NCBI GenBank assembly: GCA_017562135.1
Contig: QEYB01000533.1
Coordinates: 124,001-188,000, forward strand
Direction of reading: 5' to 3'
Length of the DNA stretch: 64,000 nt
Origin: Dipylidium caninum
Lineage: Eukaryota > Platyhelminthes > Cestoda > Cyclophyllidea > Dipylidiidae
Shown here in pieces: positions 25,901 through 38,910 of the stretch. The notes under the pieces are model-generated. The model searched no databases and was not told where the DNA came from. It saw only the letters and a program-made list of their open reading frames with translations. The translations under genes were made by a program, and so were the position numbers. The first letter of the stretch is position 1; each line of letters opens with the position of its first letter.

Positions 25901-28900
25901 TCATATGCGGTTCCTTCCGGAACGGAACCATGGGGGACAAACCAAGCACGAGAGCACTTTGTAAGGCTTAAGACAGACTGGTATTTTAATAGGGTGTGAC
26001 ACAATCTGGGTTTCCACGGCATCTCCAACGCGCATAATATTAACATGCTAATGTCCACTCGGCCTTATGCCTCCAACATCATGTCTGGCGCGGCCGAACG
26101 GGCGGCCGGACTCGGCGAATTATTCCGCTACGAAAGGAGGAGAGCCGGGTACCCCAGTCCTGTCGGTGGCGGCGAATGTATGCGTATGGACAAGCAATCA
26201 TGGTCCATTACAACCTGTCAAGATTCTGTGCATAAACAATGCAGATTTTTGGGTAATTTGGTGTCCAAGCAACCTCCGTGACTCCAGATTGTTGCTCGCA
26301 GGCTAAAGGAGCTCAATTAATCCCACTCCGCAGTTGGTCGGGGCAGCAACAGCAGTGACCTCAATGGTGGCGGGAGTGGGTGGCGGTGGCGGGGACGAAA
26401 AGCAGCCCCAAGTGGTGGCGTGATGAACAAAGGCCTCTTAATTGCCCGTATAACCGTATTGCAGCGCATTTGAGGCTTAAGGATGTGAAAGTTGGCAGAA
26501 GACAGCACGCATCACGTACACAGTATTTCGCCCCGCGGCGTTCATATCAAGCAATGAAATATGGAAAAAAAGCCGCGACGCAGCAGCGCCCGCGAATGAC
26601 AGTTGAAGGGAGGCGGTCGAAAGGACTGGTCGTTAGACTTGGTGGGGCCGAATTGAACCTTGTAGCGACTATCTCGCGCCGTTAATATTTCATGTGGGGA
26701 ATGGCGGGAAGGCAGAAACCACTTCACTTTCTGCGCCTGGGGTGTAGGGGAAGCAGGCCAGAGGATGCGTGACGGCGCCTGTAAAATTGTTCTGAAGCAC
26801 CGCGTTAACATCCACGGAAAGTGGGTCTAAGTTGAGCCACATAGAGCCCATGTGAAAATACAACAGATTGTGTATTTCTTGTGGATTTCCCGTCCGTGAG
26901 AAGAAACCATAATTTCAAAGGAGAAAATGGAAAGAGAATAGGGCCAGAGGCCGCAGTGGGTGGGGACACGTCAATTATGCACATACCCACTGCGTAGTTG
27001 GAAGTGGCCTGCCGCACGAATGCAAATCATTAAGTCCATCCGCGGCCAGTGTCAGGCCTCAGCTCCAAAGGTTTGGGGCTGCGCTCGTACAATGCAAAAC
27101 GGGCGCGACGGGAGAAGGTGTTCGTGGCAGGTGAAAGGCATTCAGGCCTGTGTTCAGCGCCGCTCCAAAGCCTCTCATTAGGCATTAATGGAATTTCGTG
27201 TGTACTTTTGTAATGGACTTATGATTGTCAAAATAAATATACTCCCCCGTGTCAAGGAAAAGAAATTTAGAAAATGTAAAGAGGAAAGAAAGGGATATGA
27301 GCATAAATAACACTGTGGAGGTGAAGTTCCTCAACCTCCTAGTGTGGCATTCCCCCCTGGTAAATCAGGAGGCGCCCTACACCTCCCTTCCTTCTACCAA
27401 GTTAGAAGTAACTACTTGTCAAAGAAGGCTTAAAATCTCGTGGATTATAACTTGTGTGTGTTTTCCACACGTGGAACAAAAAGGCTCAGAAGGCGCGCGT
27501 TTTGGAAGGAAAACGTCAAAAAAACCGACAACTCCTGATTTAGTCAGGTGAGAGCAATAAAAGGACGACTCATCTGAGTTGAATGAAGTGAGCATTCGGA
27601 CCTCCTATGGTGCGCAGAGGCCCGTTTTCTAGACAAATTTGACCAAAACTGTGGGGTACTAACCAAATACCAACAGTCCTCTGGAAGGAAACATGCATCA
27701 CTACGTTTGTAAAGAGAGGAGCGTTCTCAAAACTCGTATGAGTGAATACCGCCTCGCCTTATTTAGATTTATTTCTTCGCCAGGAAGGCTATGGCCCGTA
27801 GTGGTTTGGTATGGACCAAACCAGACCAGAGCTTCCTTAATCGGAGGGCAAGTGAATCTCGGCTGCCGGAGGTGTAGAAATGGGCCGAATGGGGATCAGT
27901 GGGCCTCTTCAGCAAGAGAAGCATTTTTGTTCCCTTTCTCCCTAAGAGATGCATCTAACTATGTAGGCAGGATGAGGAGCAAGTGATGAGGGCGCAACAT
28001 AAAAGTGGGTAACGTTAGAGAAGCGAAATGTGCCACTGAGTTTTTGAGAATATCTACGGACCGATATTAAAAAAATAAAGTTATAAGTGGGGTAATGCTT
28101 TGTTTGTCTACTCTTCGAGAAGAAAAGATAGAGAAGGGAGGGGGGAAAGGTCAAGGAAGAACAAAAAAAGCCAGTGAAACGGCACGGATTACTTTAAGAA
28201 AATGAAGGGTGCTTGGTTGAAATCACCCGTGCCTGTGCTCATTACTTAACCGACTGTCCGATTACCCAAAATCACTTTTGTCGACTTCCCCACAGACACG
28301 AAATGGAGTCGACGCCGCACGTGCCGTAGCACAACAGCGCAGAAGAGGAACGTACTTGGGCGAGAGGAGCCGGTCAATGGGGATCGGGCGTTTGGCGAAG
28401 CGGGCCTCATCGTAGTCGCCATACTTGGCTTGGCACGCGTAGGAGGCAAGCAGGACTGCGGTCTCCGGGGGACAGGGCAACTTATCCTTCAGAATCGCCT
28501 CCTTCACCTGGTTGTAAACGTCACAGATATACACATTTACAATTTTTGAATAATCCACCCGATACCATGTAACTTTGCCGAATTTTTCTGGTAAAGCCGT
28601 ACCGCTGCCAGCATCTTGAGAAAGCAGACTCAAAAGGAATTCAAGTGGATGCCGACCGTCAGTCGCCAATACTTCTTACGCCTAGAGGTCGGCTCCAGGC
28701 ATCAATGTTTCAGAATAATTTTCGAGAAGAAACATTAATTAAAGTTGATTCATTTACCTTATACCCAATCGTGTATACTCACTGGCGGATAAAGTGTATG
28801 TCAAGTTGTCTCCAAACCTTAATGCTCACCATCAGAGAAACAATTAATGGACATGTTTTGGGAAAAGTGCAAAAACAGTGCTCTCTCATGCTGTCTATTC

Positions 28901-31216
28901 GACACTCCTGTGAGAAAACAAAAAAGTTAAAGAAAAGTTCACTGATAAGCTTCAGCAAGACGCGCCAAAGTCTATTACAAGCTCCATCAAGATGAATACG
29001 AAGTCCGGAAAGTGAGTCTTAAGCAGAAATTAAGATAATACGGTGTAAAGGGAAGACAGAGGGTTTGATAAGTGATGTACAAAGGAGTAGGGTTTTAGCA
29101 ATTGAGAACCGAATAGTTGGACGAAACGCCCGTCTGATGCTAATTGAAATGAAGCCTCGAGGGAAGAAATGTCGGACGAAAAGGAATATGCAAATATATG
29201 CTATGTCCGCACTTGTTTTAGTAAATCGGATTAGATTGACTATTATAAGTTAAATGGTGGGTTTTAAGGGGAATAACCTAACTTGGCCTCAGAAGAGAAA
29301 AGTTTACTAGGTAAGCGGAAACTTTCGTTCTGATAAGGCAGAAAAAAAATTTTCCCATAAACAATAAGAAAAGGAAAGTGTAAATAGAGGATCAGTGTAT
29401 TTTTCAAGCCTCCAACTGACCTCACCCTGTACCGGGTGTGAGAGGAGTAGATAAAGAAAATACAGGAATGCGGTAAGTAACAGATAAACTTTCCCTCAAT
29501 GTCAAACCTCGTGAACACGATAACGATAACTCCATAGTGGTTTGCGGAAGAACAATTTATGTATTCATATTGCCCTTACCTGGACGCCAAGTATTTGTGC
29601 TACCAACGTGAAACAGGAATACTAACAATAAAAATCATTGCGAAAATAAAGATTAGGGGCAAAGTAGAGTAAGAACAGTAATTCCGACCCATACACTACA
29701 CTGAAACAGCGAGTCATCTTCGAGGTTTACTCTTGCAACTTTTAAACATTAATCATTCGTTCATTTGTAAATTTTAGATTAAAAAAGTACTAACCGTATA
29801 AAGAGAAGAACAAAATTTCTCAAACGTTAGTGCAACACTGAGCATGGGAGAAAATTTGTTTCGATCAGAGATGTATCTTTAGACTACAATATTTGTCGTA
29901 TAATTGATGTGGTAGAAAAATGTTTTATGTGAATGTTATAATGGGTGACAAAACCTGGACTATCGCTTCGTTCAACGTGCGTTTCAAAGTCTTCGATCAA
30001 ATTAGATCACAAGATTAGGTCGTGTTAACATTCATATATTAATGAATTCCGTCGATGAATCAATTTAGATGCCAGATTAGAAGGAGGTTTCGTATAAATA
30101 CTTGATAATCGAAAAGTGCTTCAACTGCATAAATTTGCAAGAACTTTTAGGTTCAAATTATAAAGTGTGTTAGGCAATCTAGTTACAGAGTTGTGAGGCA
30201 AGGTGGAAATATTAACATAGGAGAAGAAAATTGCGCGATACAATAGGTTGTCCCTAAGCAAAAACCGTCAATCACAATACATTTCACTAACAAATCAGGC
30301 TATTAACCGAATCACAAATCGTCATCAATCAGGTCTATATAACATCCTCATGTTCTAGTCAAAATAAATAAAATATTTTCATCGGGGGGCACACCATAAA
30401 ATCGGTTACATGCACCACGGCCGAAAGGCTAACATAAAAATGCAATATAACATTATGACTGTCTAAATATGAATATAATGTACTTGTAAAAAGAAGAGAC
30501 GTTGTGTGATTTCCTGAATCAGTTCCCTTGTAGCATCTTCAGGAAAAAATTTTGCCCGAAATTCAAATTCCAATGGCGAGGTTTTCTTTATATCAACCGA
30601 TGATATCTATCCAAAGCAGTACAGAGTAAATAAAACTGAATTTAAATGCCAACTTTTTTGTCAAGATTGAGCCAGGCTTCTTCGCCGTCGGACGTACGAT
30701 ACAGCAGGCCGAAATACCAGACTTCGCGAAGGCCTATTGTTCTTGCGACCTATGAAAGCGTGAATAATCCTGATAATTGTAAAATTACGTTGTCCAACAG
30801 ATGTTTTCCATTAGTTGTTGACTTCACCGCAAAATCCAGTTCTGCTTCAAGCGTAGAAACACATACATTAATCTCAAAATAGAAGATTTTACAACTTACA
30901 ATTTTGGGGTTTTTTTGATAAGAAAGGCATGTTGATTTAAGCGGTGCACGATTTCTCATTTCCACATCGGTAACTTTAATAAAGCCGCGAAATGTCGTTT
31001 ATAACGTTCAAGGTCACCATCTCATTCTTGTTTTGTTTCGATATGCTAAAGGAAGGTAAAACCACAACATGCTTCCTATCTGAGAGTTAAATATCAACAA
31101 AACTTATTTGCAAAAATTGATGGTAATAAAGCCTTATGAATGGCGTTCCACTCACCCCCAAACGTTACAAAGCATAGGTATCCAGCGTATCTTGTGACTT
31201 AATTCAACCTCACCAT
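13904..31216 (-). CDS. Ezrin/radixin/moesin-like FERM protein
   Basis: Membrane-to-actin linker. Exons: 30872-30789, 30749-30654, 30606-30484, 28507-28356, 24565-24335, 21457-21361, 21255-21092, 18538-18361, 17665-17194, 14238-13904; all phases agree (about 643 aa). The first coding exon is probably a minimal ATG exon ending at 31214, before [16 protein letters not shown], because ERM genes are typically split there; a start at 30959 without an intron is the alternative. FERM motifs: [99 protein letters not shown] helix follows ([17 protein letters not shown]) of only about 40 residues, much shorter than in vertebrate ERMs, then a long Ser/Pro/Thr-rich linker. The C-terminus [16 protein letters not shown]...FEAL is the ERM actin-binding tail, with the regulatory threonine kept. 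The tail argues for ERM over merlin. The largest intron is about 3.8 kb. Confidence 0.92.
14418..14436. repeat. GA dinucleotide microsatellite
   Basis: About nine uninterrupted GA units in the last intron of the ERM gene. A second short GA tract lies at about 36068-36083 in an ANAPC2 intron. Confidence 0.8.
21913..21935. repeat. 23-bp perfect palindrome, 11-bp arms with one central base
   Basis: The arms attgtgtcgac and gtcgacacaat flank a single t. It lies in the ERM intron between the exons at 24335 and 21457. Function unknown; it could be a hairpin, a dimeric protein site or a remnant of a mobile element end. Confidence 0.75.
23090..23170. repeat. Two tandem perfect inverted repeats
   Basis: Hairpin 1 has arms at 23090-23098 and 23105-23113 (9 bp, loop of 6). 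Hairpin 2 has arms at 23139-23149 and 23160-23170 (11 bp, ttacctcatgg and its complement, loop of 10). Just upstream, at about 23055-23066, a C4-A4-G4 element could form a third small stem. All lie in the same ERM intron as the 23-bp palindrome. Confidence 0.75.
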
Positions 31217-31481
31217 CTCCGCTAAAAATTCTCTCATGCTTACCCAAAGTGATTAAGACCTCGTTTCCAATCTCTATAGAGTTCGTTATTTCCTTCGAAA
31301 TCAGGCCCATCCACATCCTATAAAGCCTCTTTTAGCGTATACACGAGAAACGAGTATAATCCACGGACTCAGCCTTAAGGTTATGGTGACGAGTTAGACC
31401 ACCTCTCATTTTTCAAAAGCAAAACTTGCCATCCTTGAGGAACTATATTTCGCATGAAAATACGGTACATAACTCATGGTA

Positions 31482-31487
31482 TTTATT
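31482..31487 (-). promoter_or_regulatory. Poly(A) signal AATAAA for ANAPC2
   Basis: AATAAA on the minus strand about 31 nt after the ANAPC2 stop codon, the expected place for a short 3' UTR. Confidence 0.6.
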
Positions 31488-31517
31488 TGTAATGGAAATA
31501 AGTTTCATTAAAATCCC

Positions 31518-34500
31518 TCAAGCCAGTTTGTACACATTGTCCTCATGTACCAGTTCCCCATTTCTCACCTTCCTTTCCAAGAACCGCCTCAACTGTTGCC
31601 TTGTACACTCCACACCGTCGTTAGAGCCAAGGGCAAACATTCGTAACGTTGAATGAATCCTGTCCATCGTCATTCCACCCAAATTGGTAAGCATTCCCAG
31701 TATGTATGACCAGAAAATCTACAGGAACAGAACACCAAACTAGTAAGCCATTGGTAACGCTATTGATTCTAGCAGGAAAGGCTGCCACCTACCTGAGGGT
31801 CTGTAACGGGAGCTTCACGAACCGGGGATATATCCATACCTTGTGAAGTCTCCTGTTCTGCTACGCTAACATCAAAATTCTCGTGACTTCCCTCGTTACC
31901 CCCTACTCCAGTTTTCGGGGTGCCGCTACGCAGTCGGTAAGTTTCAATATCTGCAGATGTCTGTTCTATCAGGCCTCGTTGTACAAAGGGCTGCAGGCTT
32001 CGTCGGACCGCTGAGGTGGTAGTTTCAAGTTGCTAAAATGTTCAAAGTAGAGTCTTGTGCGGATAAACATGATACCAACTTGACCGATATCGCAGAGGCT
32101 CCAAGCAGACTTGAGAGTGAAGACATGGAGGATGGAGACCTGGAGGGGGCTGACGTCCATGGTAACGCTCTGGCCGCCCACTTCGAGAGTTACGTTCACC
32201 AAACCCAACTTGTACATCCAATTTAGCGTTCGGTTGCCCTTCATTTTCTCGAAGCATCTGCAATGAAAGGGAGAAAGGGCAAGCTGTGAGCAACCTCTCG
32301 CTGAACTCGTCGCAAGCGTTTATGGGAGTGGTCAAAGCATAATGAAACGAAAAGAAGGTTTTCTCGAAAGACTAGAAATTGTGGAATATTTGTCCTCTAC
32401 CAATCCACAGAAGCAGTTATGTGTGATTTGATTGGGACTGATAAATGAAAAGGTTATTACTCGGTTGGATCGCCTCTATGCAAACATTAGGGAGATATCA
32501 GTTTGCTAAATACTCTGAAGGTAAGCGATAATAACTTTTCACTCCCATATATAGTTGGAGAAATGTAAAATATAGTTACCTAGGGAAAATTACTGGGGTC
32601 TGACAACGCGGTCATAGGGGAGAAGGTAGGATTGTGAGCGAAGAAGCTTGTACTGAGGGGTAATTTGGCTCTTACGAGTAGAATTTTGCATACCATTGTT
32701 TATCCCTTTTGGAAGACAAGAATGTATTCCCTTTCTATGCCATACATTTCGAGTAGAGTAAATTTGTAATTTGGTTAGGCAGTGAGATACCCGCAGGAAA
32801 GTAGGACTTCGCACAAAGAGGTGGGTTCTGGAGACGAGGAAAAGGGGCGCACTTTCGACCGGCTCTGATAATGTGAAACGTGCTCGATGGTGCAATCACG
32901 AAAGTTCGCGGCTTTCAAGATTCACTTTTTGGAATAAGACAGGCGAAAACGCGTCAAGTCAGCAGACGACGTGCACGTGGTCAGCTGGTCGAGGTGGAAG
33001 TCAAAATGAGTGTGGGGAGTTGTCCAATTTTGTCCTTCTTAAATAGATCGAGGATGTGAGAGGGGCTGTAATTTAGACTCGTCAAGCAGAATTAGAGTTG
33101 CACATCGATTGACCTCCAATTGGGATTAGGTGAGAAGAAAAGCTAAAGTTGCCCTCTTGAATTAAGTGGCCTCTAAAGTGTGGAGCGAATGCTTACGAGT
33201 CTAGATGGTGACGAAGAAGAAGGGCGCCTCATCTTAATTTGGCGAAGGGGAAGTGTAAATAAAGGACTTATCAAAAGTAGGAGATTAGTTGACAGACGCA
33301 CGAGGTGAACTGAGAAAATGGCGGCAGAAGGGCCTCGGGTAGTTTAAACTGCTCGCGATGGAACTCGGGCCAGTACTCGGCTGAGAGGATGTAGGCCTGC
33401 AGAAAGAAGCGCGGTGTCGTCGGGCTCTCCTCCGCCGCATCCTGCGCCTTCGCGGCGTCGGCGATGAGAGTGCTGACTCGACGTGAGTCGCGAATATCCT
33501 TCAGCATAACCTGGGCAGATGGAATGTTGACAAAGCAATCAGTTGCACCCTCGGCCGCCACCGTCTACCTCCTCACCACCCATCTCTCCTAAAATTCACC
33601 ATGGCGTGATCTAACATTGCACTCCAATAATGCTACTAGGGACTCCGCAACCACAGACTAAGTGAGGAATTAGGCAGTCACTTAGTCGAACTCTCCCTCC
33701 CTCAAGATGCACAGCAGTATATCGCGGACGAATAGTATGGCAACGCGGAAACCTCGAGGAGAGGCTGGCAATCGCGTCAAAGGATTTTGTGGGAGGATAT
33801 GTTGTAGAAAGACGGGTTGTCCTTAGGTCGAGAGGGCTATGCCTGGCCGCCAATTTGCATTTTATCTAATCACTCGTGTCCAATCCCTGTTCACTGAAGT
33901 AGTATCTGCAGCATCTAATAAAATCGGGATGGGAAGACACAGAAAACGCCTCCCCAATCATCAATAGATGTTTCGCGAACACGGGGAGGCTTCCTCTGGT
34001 TCCCCAGGTCGCCACCATCGCTAATAAAGAGGAGGTAGCATGAGAATCTGCACGATTCACTCTCATACCGGAGAAGGGCTACGTTTCACTGTTATAACAA
34101 ACCTTAGAGCTTCTGGTCACGGCTCTATGGAGAAAGAATAGTTCGGCGATTACTCAAAAGATTATCAGAATAGTACTATTGTTGGGACTCGAATTGCAAA
34201 CGTAAGTCAGAGGATACCTCGCATTCCTGCAAATCAGCCTCTCCAAAGCGGAGTTTCAGTAGCTCCAGATGTCTCATCTGCGCGGCAGTGTCAAAAGCAA
34301 GCTGTCGCAGAAGACGCTGACTTAGGAGGTTGCGGTATTCTACGAGGAAAGACTTTTTGCTGCCGTAGATACTCACGAGGAGACTGAGCAAGTCGATGCG
34401 CCGCTTCCACGGTGGTCCGGTGTGATGGAGGGCCTCAAGCGGATCCGGCATCCACCGGTCCCAGTCCCCATTCACCGTTAATTTCTCTTCGCCCACCTCG

Positions 34501-37500
34501 TCCCCGCTTGTCACAGCTTCAGGCGAGAAGCACTCGTCGGGATCTGCGACAGGAAAGTTACAGGAGACTCAGTCCCAGTCTGAAATCACAGCTACCCTTG
34601 AGTTAGGCATTCTGGTGTTTCGGAAAGTTAACGACTCAACGAGAAAAGGTCATCAGGTAGATGAACGTTGAGGTGTACAGTTTAAAGATCACAAGAATGG
34701 AGGAGGCTTGGCGTTATTAGAGCCTTGCTAGCTGAGACGGGAAAGTGTGTTAACCAGATTAATATTATTTCGAGAAGGATCGGGGGTTTTGAAGGTGAAG
34801 CAAAGGCGATATCGTTGCTCCGAGCGTTTATGGATGCGCACATCGCCACCATAAAGGTCCACAAAGAATACCCACTCTCATGCACAGAAACTGTCTCCTT
34901 CAGTGGAGGTGGGGATGGATGACTTAAATGTCATAAGACCACTGAAACCATTGCTTTGAGGTTCACTCAAACGGTTCTTGACTGACACAGAACCGTCATT
35001 CATGGTCGTCTAAATGTGGAAAAGTCATAAATGTAAGAGATGCCTCCTCCTACAGAGGCTCCTCGACAGTCATGAGTTGCTAACAGTTGGGCCGCCTCAA
35101 GCTCAGCCGAGCGCCACCATGGGATAAAAGGAAGGTGGTTGAGTACTCTCGTGTGTACAAGTGAAGTCATCGGGATAACAAATTAGACAGGATAACACCA
35201 CCGTCCGAACCGATGGCGTGGGCATGAGGACAGAGAACATCCGAAGGAGAGAATAAACAGTTGATACCGTGCCCTGTTCGGTCGATGAGGCCTCAGAAAG
35301 AAAAGAGTACCAATCTTATGGAGAAAGCCACTTCTATAATGCTGAAATGCTATTTAAGTAGCAGCTGTTGCCCATTTTGCCTCCAATAACCTTTAACCAC
35401 GGTAGAGTCTCCATCCCAGTTGCTTCGGTATTTAATTTAATCGTAATAAATGCTATCGCATCGCCTGAACAACGATTCAGAATTTGGTTCCTCCACTTGC
35501 CGATGAGACATTTTTACTTATACACTTTACTGTCTTGGACAGTGACAATACCGCCACTCGCGAGCTCAGGCGAGACAGTGTTGCGAGAAAATTGTGCGGT
35601 TATACCCAGGAGAGCCATAAAGATGATTTAAGAATGTCCGCAAACTGAACGACTGGTCCATTGGCAGAGGTTCCCAGTCTCAGTGGGCAGCACCCTCCCG
35701 CCGAGTGCCCGCACCAGCGTCTTCATCCATCCACATGACACAAGGCTTTTGAGGTAACGTGAGGAAATTCTTCTGCAATCACACAAAAACATCGCGAGCA
35801 GGTCGTATTAAATCCGGTATTGCGGCTCAACTAGGCCCACTAGTTTCCCCAGCCAGGACGTACTGCTCTCCCCGAGCGCCCCTGGTGCCTCTCAGCTCGA
35901 AGGGCATTTAGATTATTTGCGAAGGTGATGAATTCATAAGATCCTTTTGCTGGAGAAAGATAATCCCTCCGGTCGCACAGTAGTGCAACTGCAACTACGT
36001 GAAGCGAAAAGTATTATGTTGAAAAATATGAAACGAGCGCCTTGTTTAGGCTGTGTTCAACTTCCACAGAGAGAGAGAGAGAGAAATGCATTGTAACGTG
36101 CACTAGATATTCATATTTATAAATTTAAGCGTGTTCCTCTTAGTCATTTCGTGAGATTTTTCCGTGTTCCTACTTCATTTTTATTTGGTACTTGGTCGAA
36201 ACCAGACGGAAAGAAAATCTCATTTGCCTCTACGTTTCCCTTACGCGGTCAAATTGAAACATAGCGCAGCTCAAGCTTCGAGGAACGTTAATGAGGCACT
36301 CGAATGGGAGTTGAGTCCACCGATTCAACAATTCCGTTCTGCCAATTCGAGCATCGTCGAAGAGCCTCGAGGAGGACCACCGACCCATGTTGGTAACGAG
36401 GAGGAAGAAGTAAGCACGACGACTGTGGAATCTGATCCACACACTCAGAACTATTCGTGACGACTTGGTCTGAGCTAAGAATTGGCCGTACACGCGGCTG
36501 GGTCGTGTTTAAAAATCTGCCCACCAAGGAGCACACCACTAAGGCATTTCTCCAAAAACACCATGGTTAGCATAAGGTTTGGATGTCCAAGGGGCAATCA
36601 TGCAACCACTCGAAAATAATAGCAGCGGTTGATTCCCATCGAATGTCATGCATAAAAAGAAAATAACAGCCAGCGTTAGTCAATCGCCACGGCGTACGAC
36701 GGCCACCACAAAGCTCCACTTGCTGTTAACAAAGTAAATAACTTCTCTGCAATATGACACTTCACCACATCCTCGACATTCGCCCGATATTTCACCGAGC
36801 GATTCCTACCTTTTCCATAACTACGATTTGTTGTCAAGAGAAAAAATCTATAATACTATACATTTGCTAACTCTAAGAACAAAAATTTTTTCCAAAAAGA
36901 CATATATGACTTGCTCGATCGTTCTGCGCATTTCATAGTTTGCAGCCTGTTACAAATTGAGTAACAACCAAGTTATGAAACCACCGACCGGAAGTTATTA
37001 GTCGTCGTATTAACCCGTGTGGAGGAGAGCGGACTCACCGTGGGCAACGAGATGCGCGTCGCAGTCCCGCGTCTCATCCGTGGGCTCCACCTCCAACGGC
37101 GTGGGTAGGAGTAGTTCGCGCTGGAGACCCGTGATTTGGTCGGCCGCGACGCTATCCGAGGTGACAGCTTCGGCGTCGGCTGAGGCGGCGGAGGGCTGGG
37201 GCGGGGCGATGAGGCGGTCGACGATGCAACGGACCGCGTCGTCGCGCTCGCGCAAACAGGAGGCCACCGGACGACAGACGATGTCCTGCGCCACCGAGGA
37301 GGGGTCGATTTCGCGCAGTGCACGCACCAAACATCCATAGGCCAGCAGGACCTCGTCGGTGTGCACGCCCGGCTGGAGCAGACGCGAACCAACCTGGGCC
37401 CAACACACCCAAAACCCATTAAAGTGTGCCTCCTTCCGCCAACGCAGCAGCGTCATAAACACGATTGTCTCTCTGTGCCCCTTTACGAGGAGCAGATGAG

Positions 37501-38910
37501 TTCTCTGCTACGACGGTTACCATGATTGGTACCCGAAACTCAAATTTGTTTCTATACATGCGTCTGCTAAGTCCACTTCTAATCGCCATAGCCTAACTTC
37601 TAACTGGTATTTGGAAAGGCTATAAGTCGCTTCTTGTTGAAAAATGAGTTAATCTTGAGAAAACTAGTGAATTTTAAATGAATCAGGCCTAAGGAGCTAA
37701 GTGATCTACGTAGAAGCATGTCAAGAGGCGACGACCGATGCACAGGTTCCATTGGCATCGCCACAGCTGACCACGGTGGCAAATGACCCAACGTCTGTTA
37801 TCCTCGCAGGTCAGCAGTTTGTCAGGGAGCATGAGGCCACTGGCAATGCGATTTTGGTACTCGTGACGCCAAGAGGGAAATTTGATGGGGTTTGAACGGG
37901 GCGATATAAAAGGTGTTGATATAAAATGGGTAAAGTGAAAAGCTTGTGAGGAGTTTAAATCGTAGTGTCGCCTTATAATCGACAAAAAGTCGCGTACCTC
38001 CGCCAAAAAACCATACCTCTTGGCTCAAGGTATCGATGAGATCGTGGAGTGCCCGAGTCTCCATAAGGTACGCCTTGAGGTCCATCACCGTGGGATGCGA
38101 GTCGGGGTAGTCCATCATGATACTGAAAAGTTCGGACCGACGCACGGTGTAGAAAGTGGTGTACACCAGCTGACTGCTCCACGGACAAGTCACACGATCG
38201 GGGTGGGAGAGGATCCTCCGAAGCCAGGTATCACGCATTACACGATCTAGGTAACTATTCAGTGCTTCCAGAAATGACGTGGTGTAATGCCCCTCCATCA
38301 ACTCTCGGGTCTTGTGCAGAAAAGCGGACTCCGCGAAGGGACCGACGAGCTCCTCCAGGAGGAACTGGAGGGAGAATCCATCGGTCATGAATACGCCGCG
38401 ACACTGATCCACCAGATCTGCGCTGGCAAAAGACAGTCGGGAGTTCAGCTTGGAGGCGGACAAAGACCCCTCGAAGCAGTTGTACTTTGAGGCCTCGCGT
38501 TCTGCCGAGTTGAGTTCTAACAGGAGGTAGGCGTAGAGGTAGGGTTTGAGAGTGTGATAGACGTCCGGCGTGAAAAGACCACCGATAACAGCTGCCCCGA
38601 AGCGAGAGAGTTGGGACGAGGCAGGGAGGTGGGAGGAGATGAAATGGTGGAGCGAAAGAGTGTTGGCTTGGACGAGATGGAGCCACTGAAAAAAACGCAG
38701 GAAGGCGGACAGGTGGTCGGAGAGCATGCACACAGCGTGGCCGAAGGGATCCAGGCCGGGTGTGTCCGGATAGGCGGTTGTGATGCCCTCGAAAGCAGGC
38801 GAGCAGGTGGAGCAGAGTTGGTGGAGGGCACAGTCGAAGAAAACTTCCGGGTACTCAACGTGCAGGCCCGACTGGACAAGCTCCTGCAACTCGGCAGCCG
38901 TCGTAATGGT
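31518..38910 (-). CDS. ANAPC2: Anaphase-promoting complex subunit 2 (APC2, cullin-like); N-terminal exon not resolved
   Basis: Cullin-like catalytic-core scaffold of the APC/C ubiquitin ligase, binding the RING subunit APC11. Exons: 38910-38017, 37393-37039, 34543-34218, 33510-33302, 32257-32080, 32032-31793, 31718-31518; all phases agree (800 aa visible, 822 in human). Landmarks: YTVRRSELFSIMMDYPDSHP, LLQPGVHTDEVL, ALREIDPSSV, the cullin-homology block IDLLSLLVSIYGSKKSFLVEY then LLKLRFGEADLQECEVMLKD, SAEYWPEF, RTLNWMYKLGLVNV, and the C-terminal winged-helix end IFWSYILGMLTNLGG through VYKLA and the stop. The first visible exon begins at an acceptor, so roughly the first 20-50 residues lie upstream and were not found with confidence. 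One intron is only 47 nt (32079-32033); the longest is about 2.5 kb. The linker between conserved blocks is acidic, as in the human protein. Confidence 0.95.
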
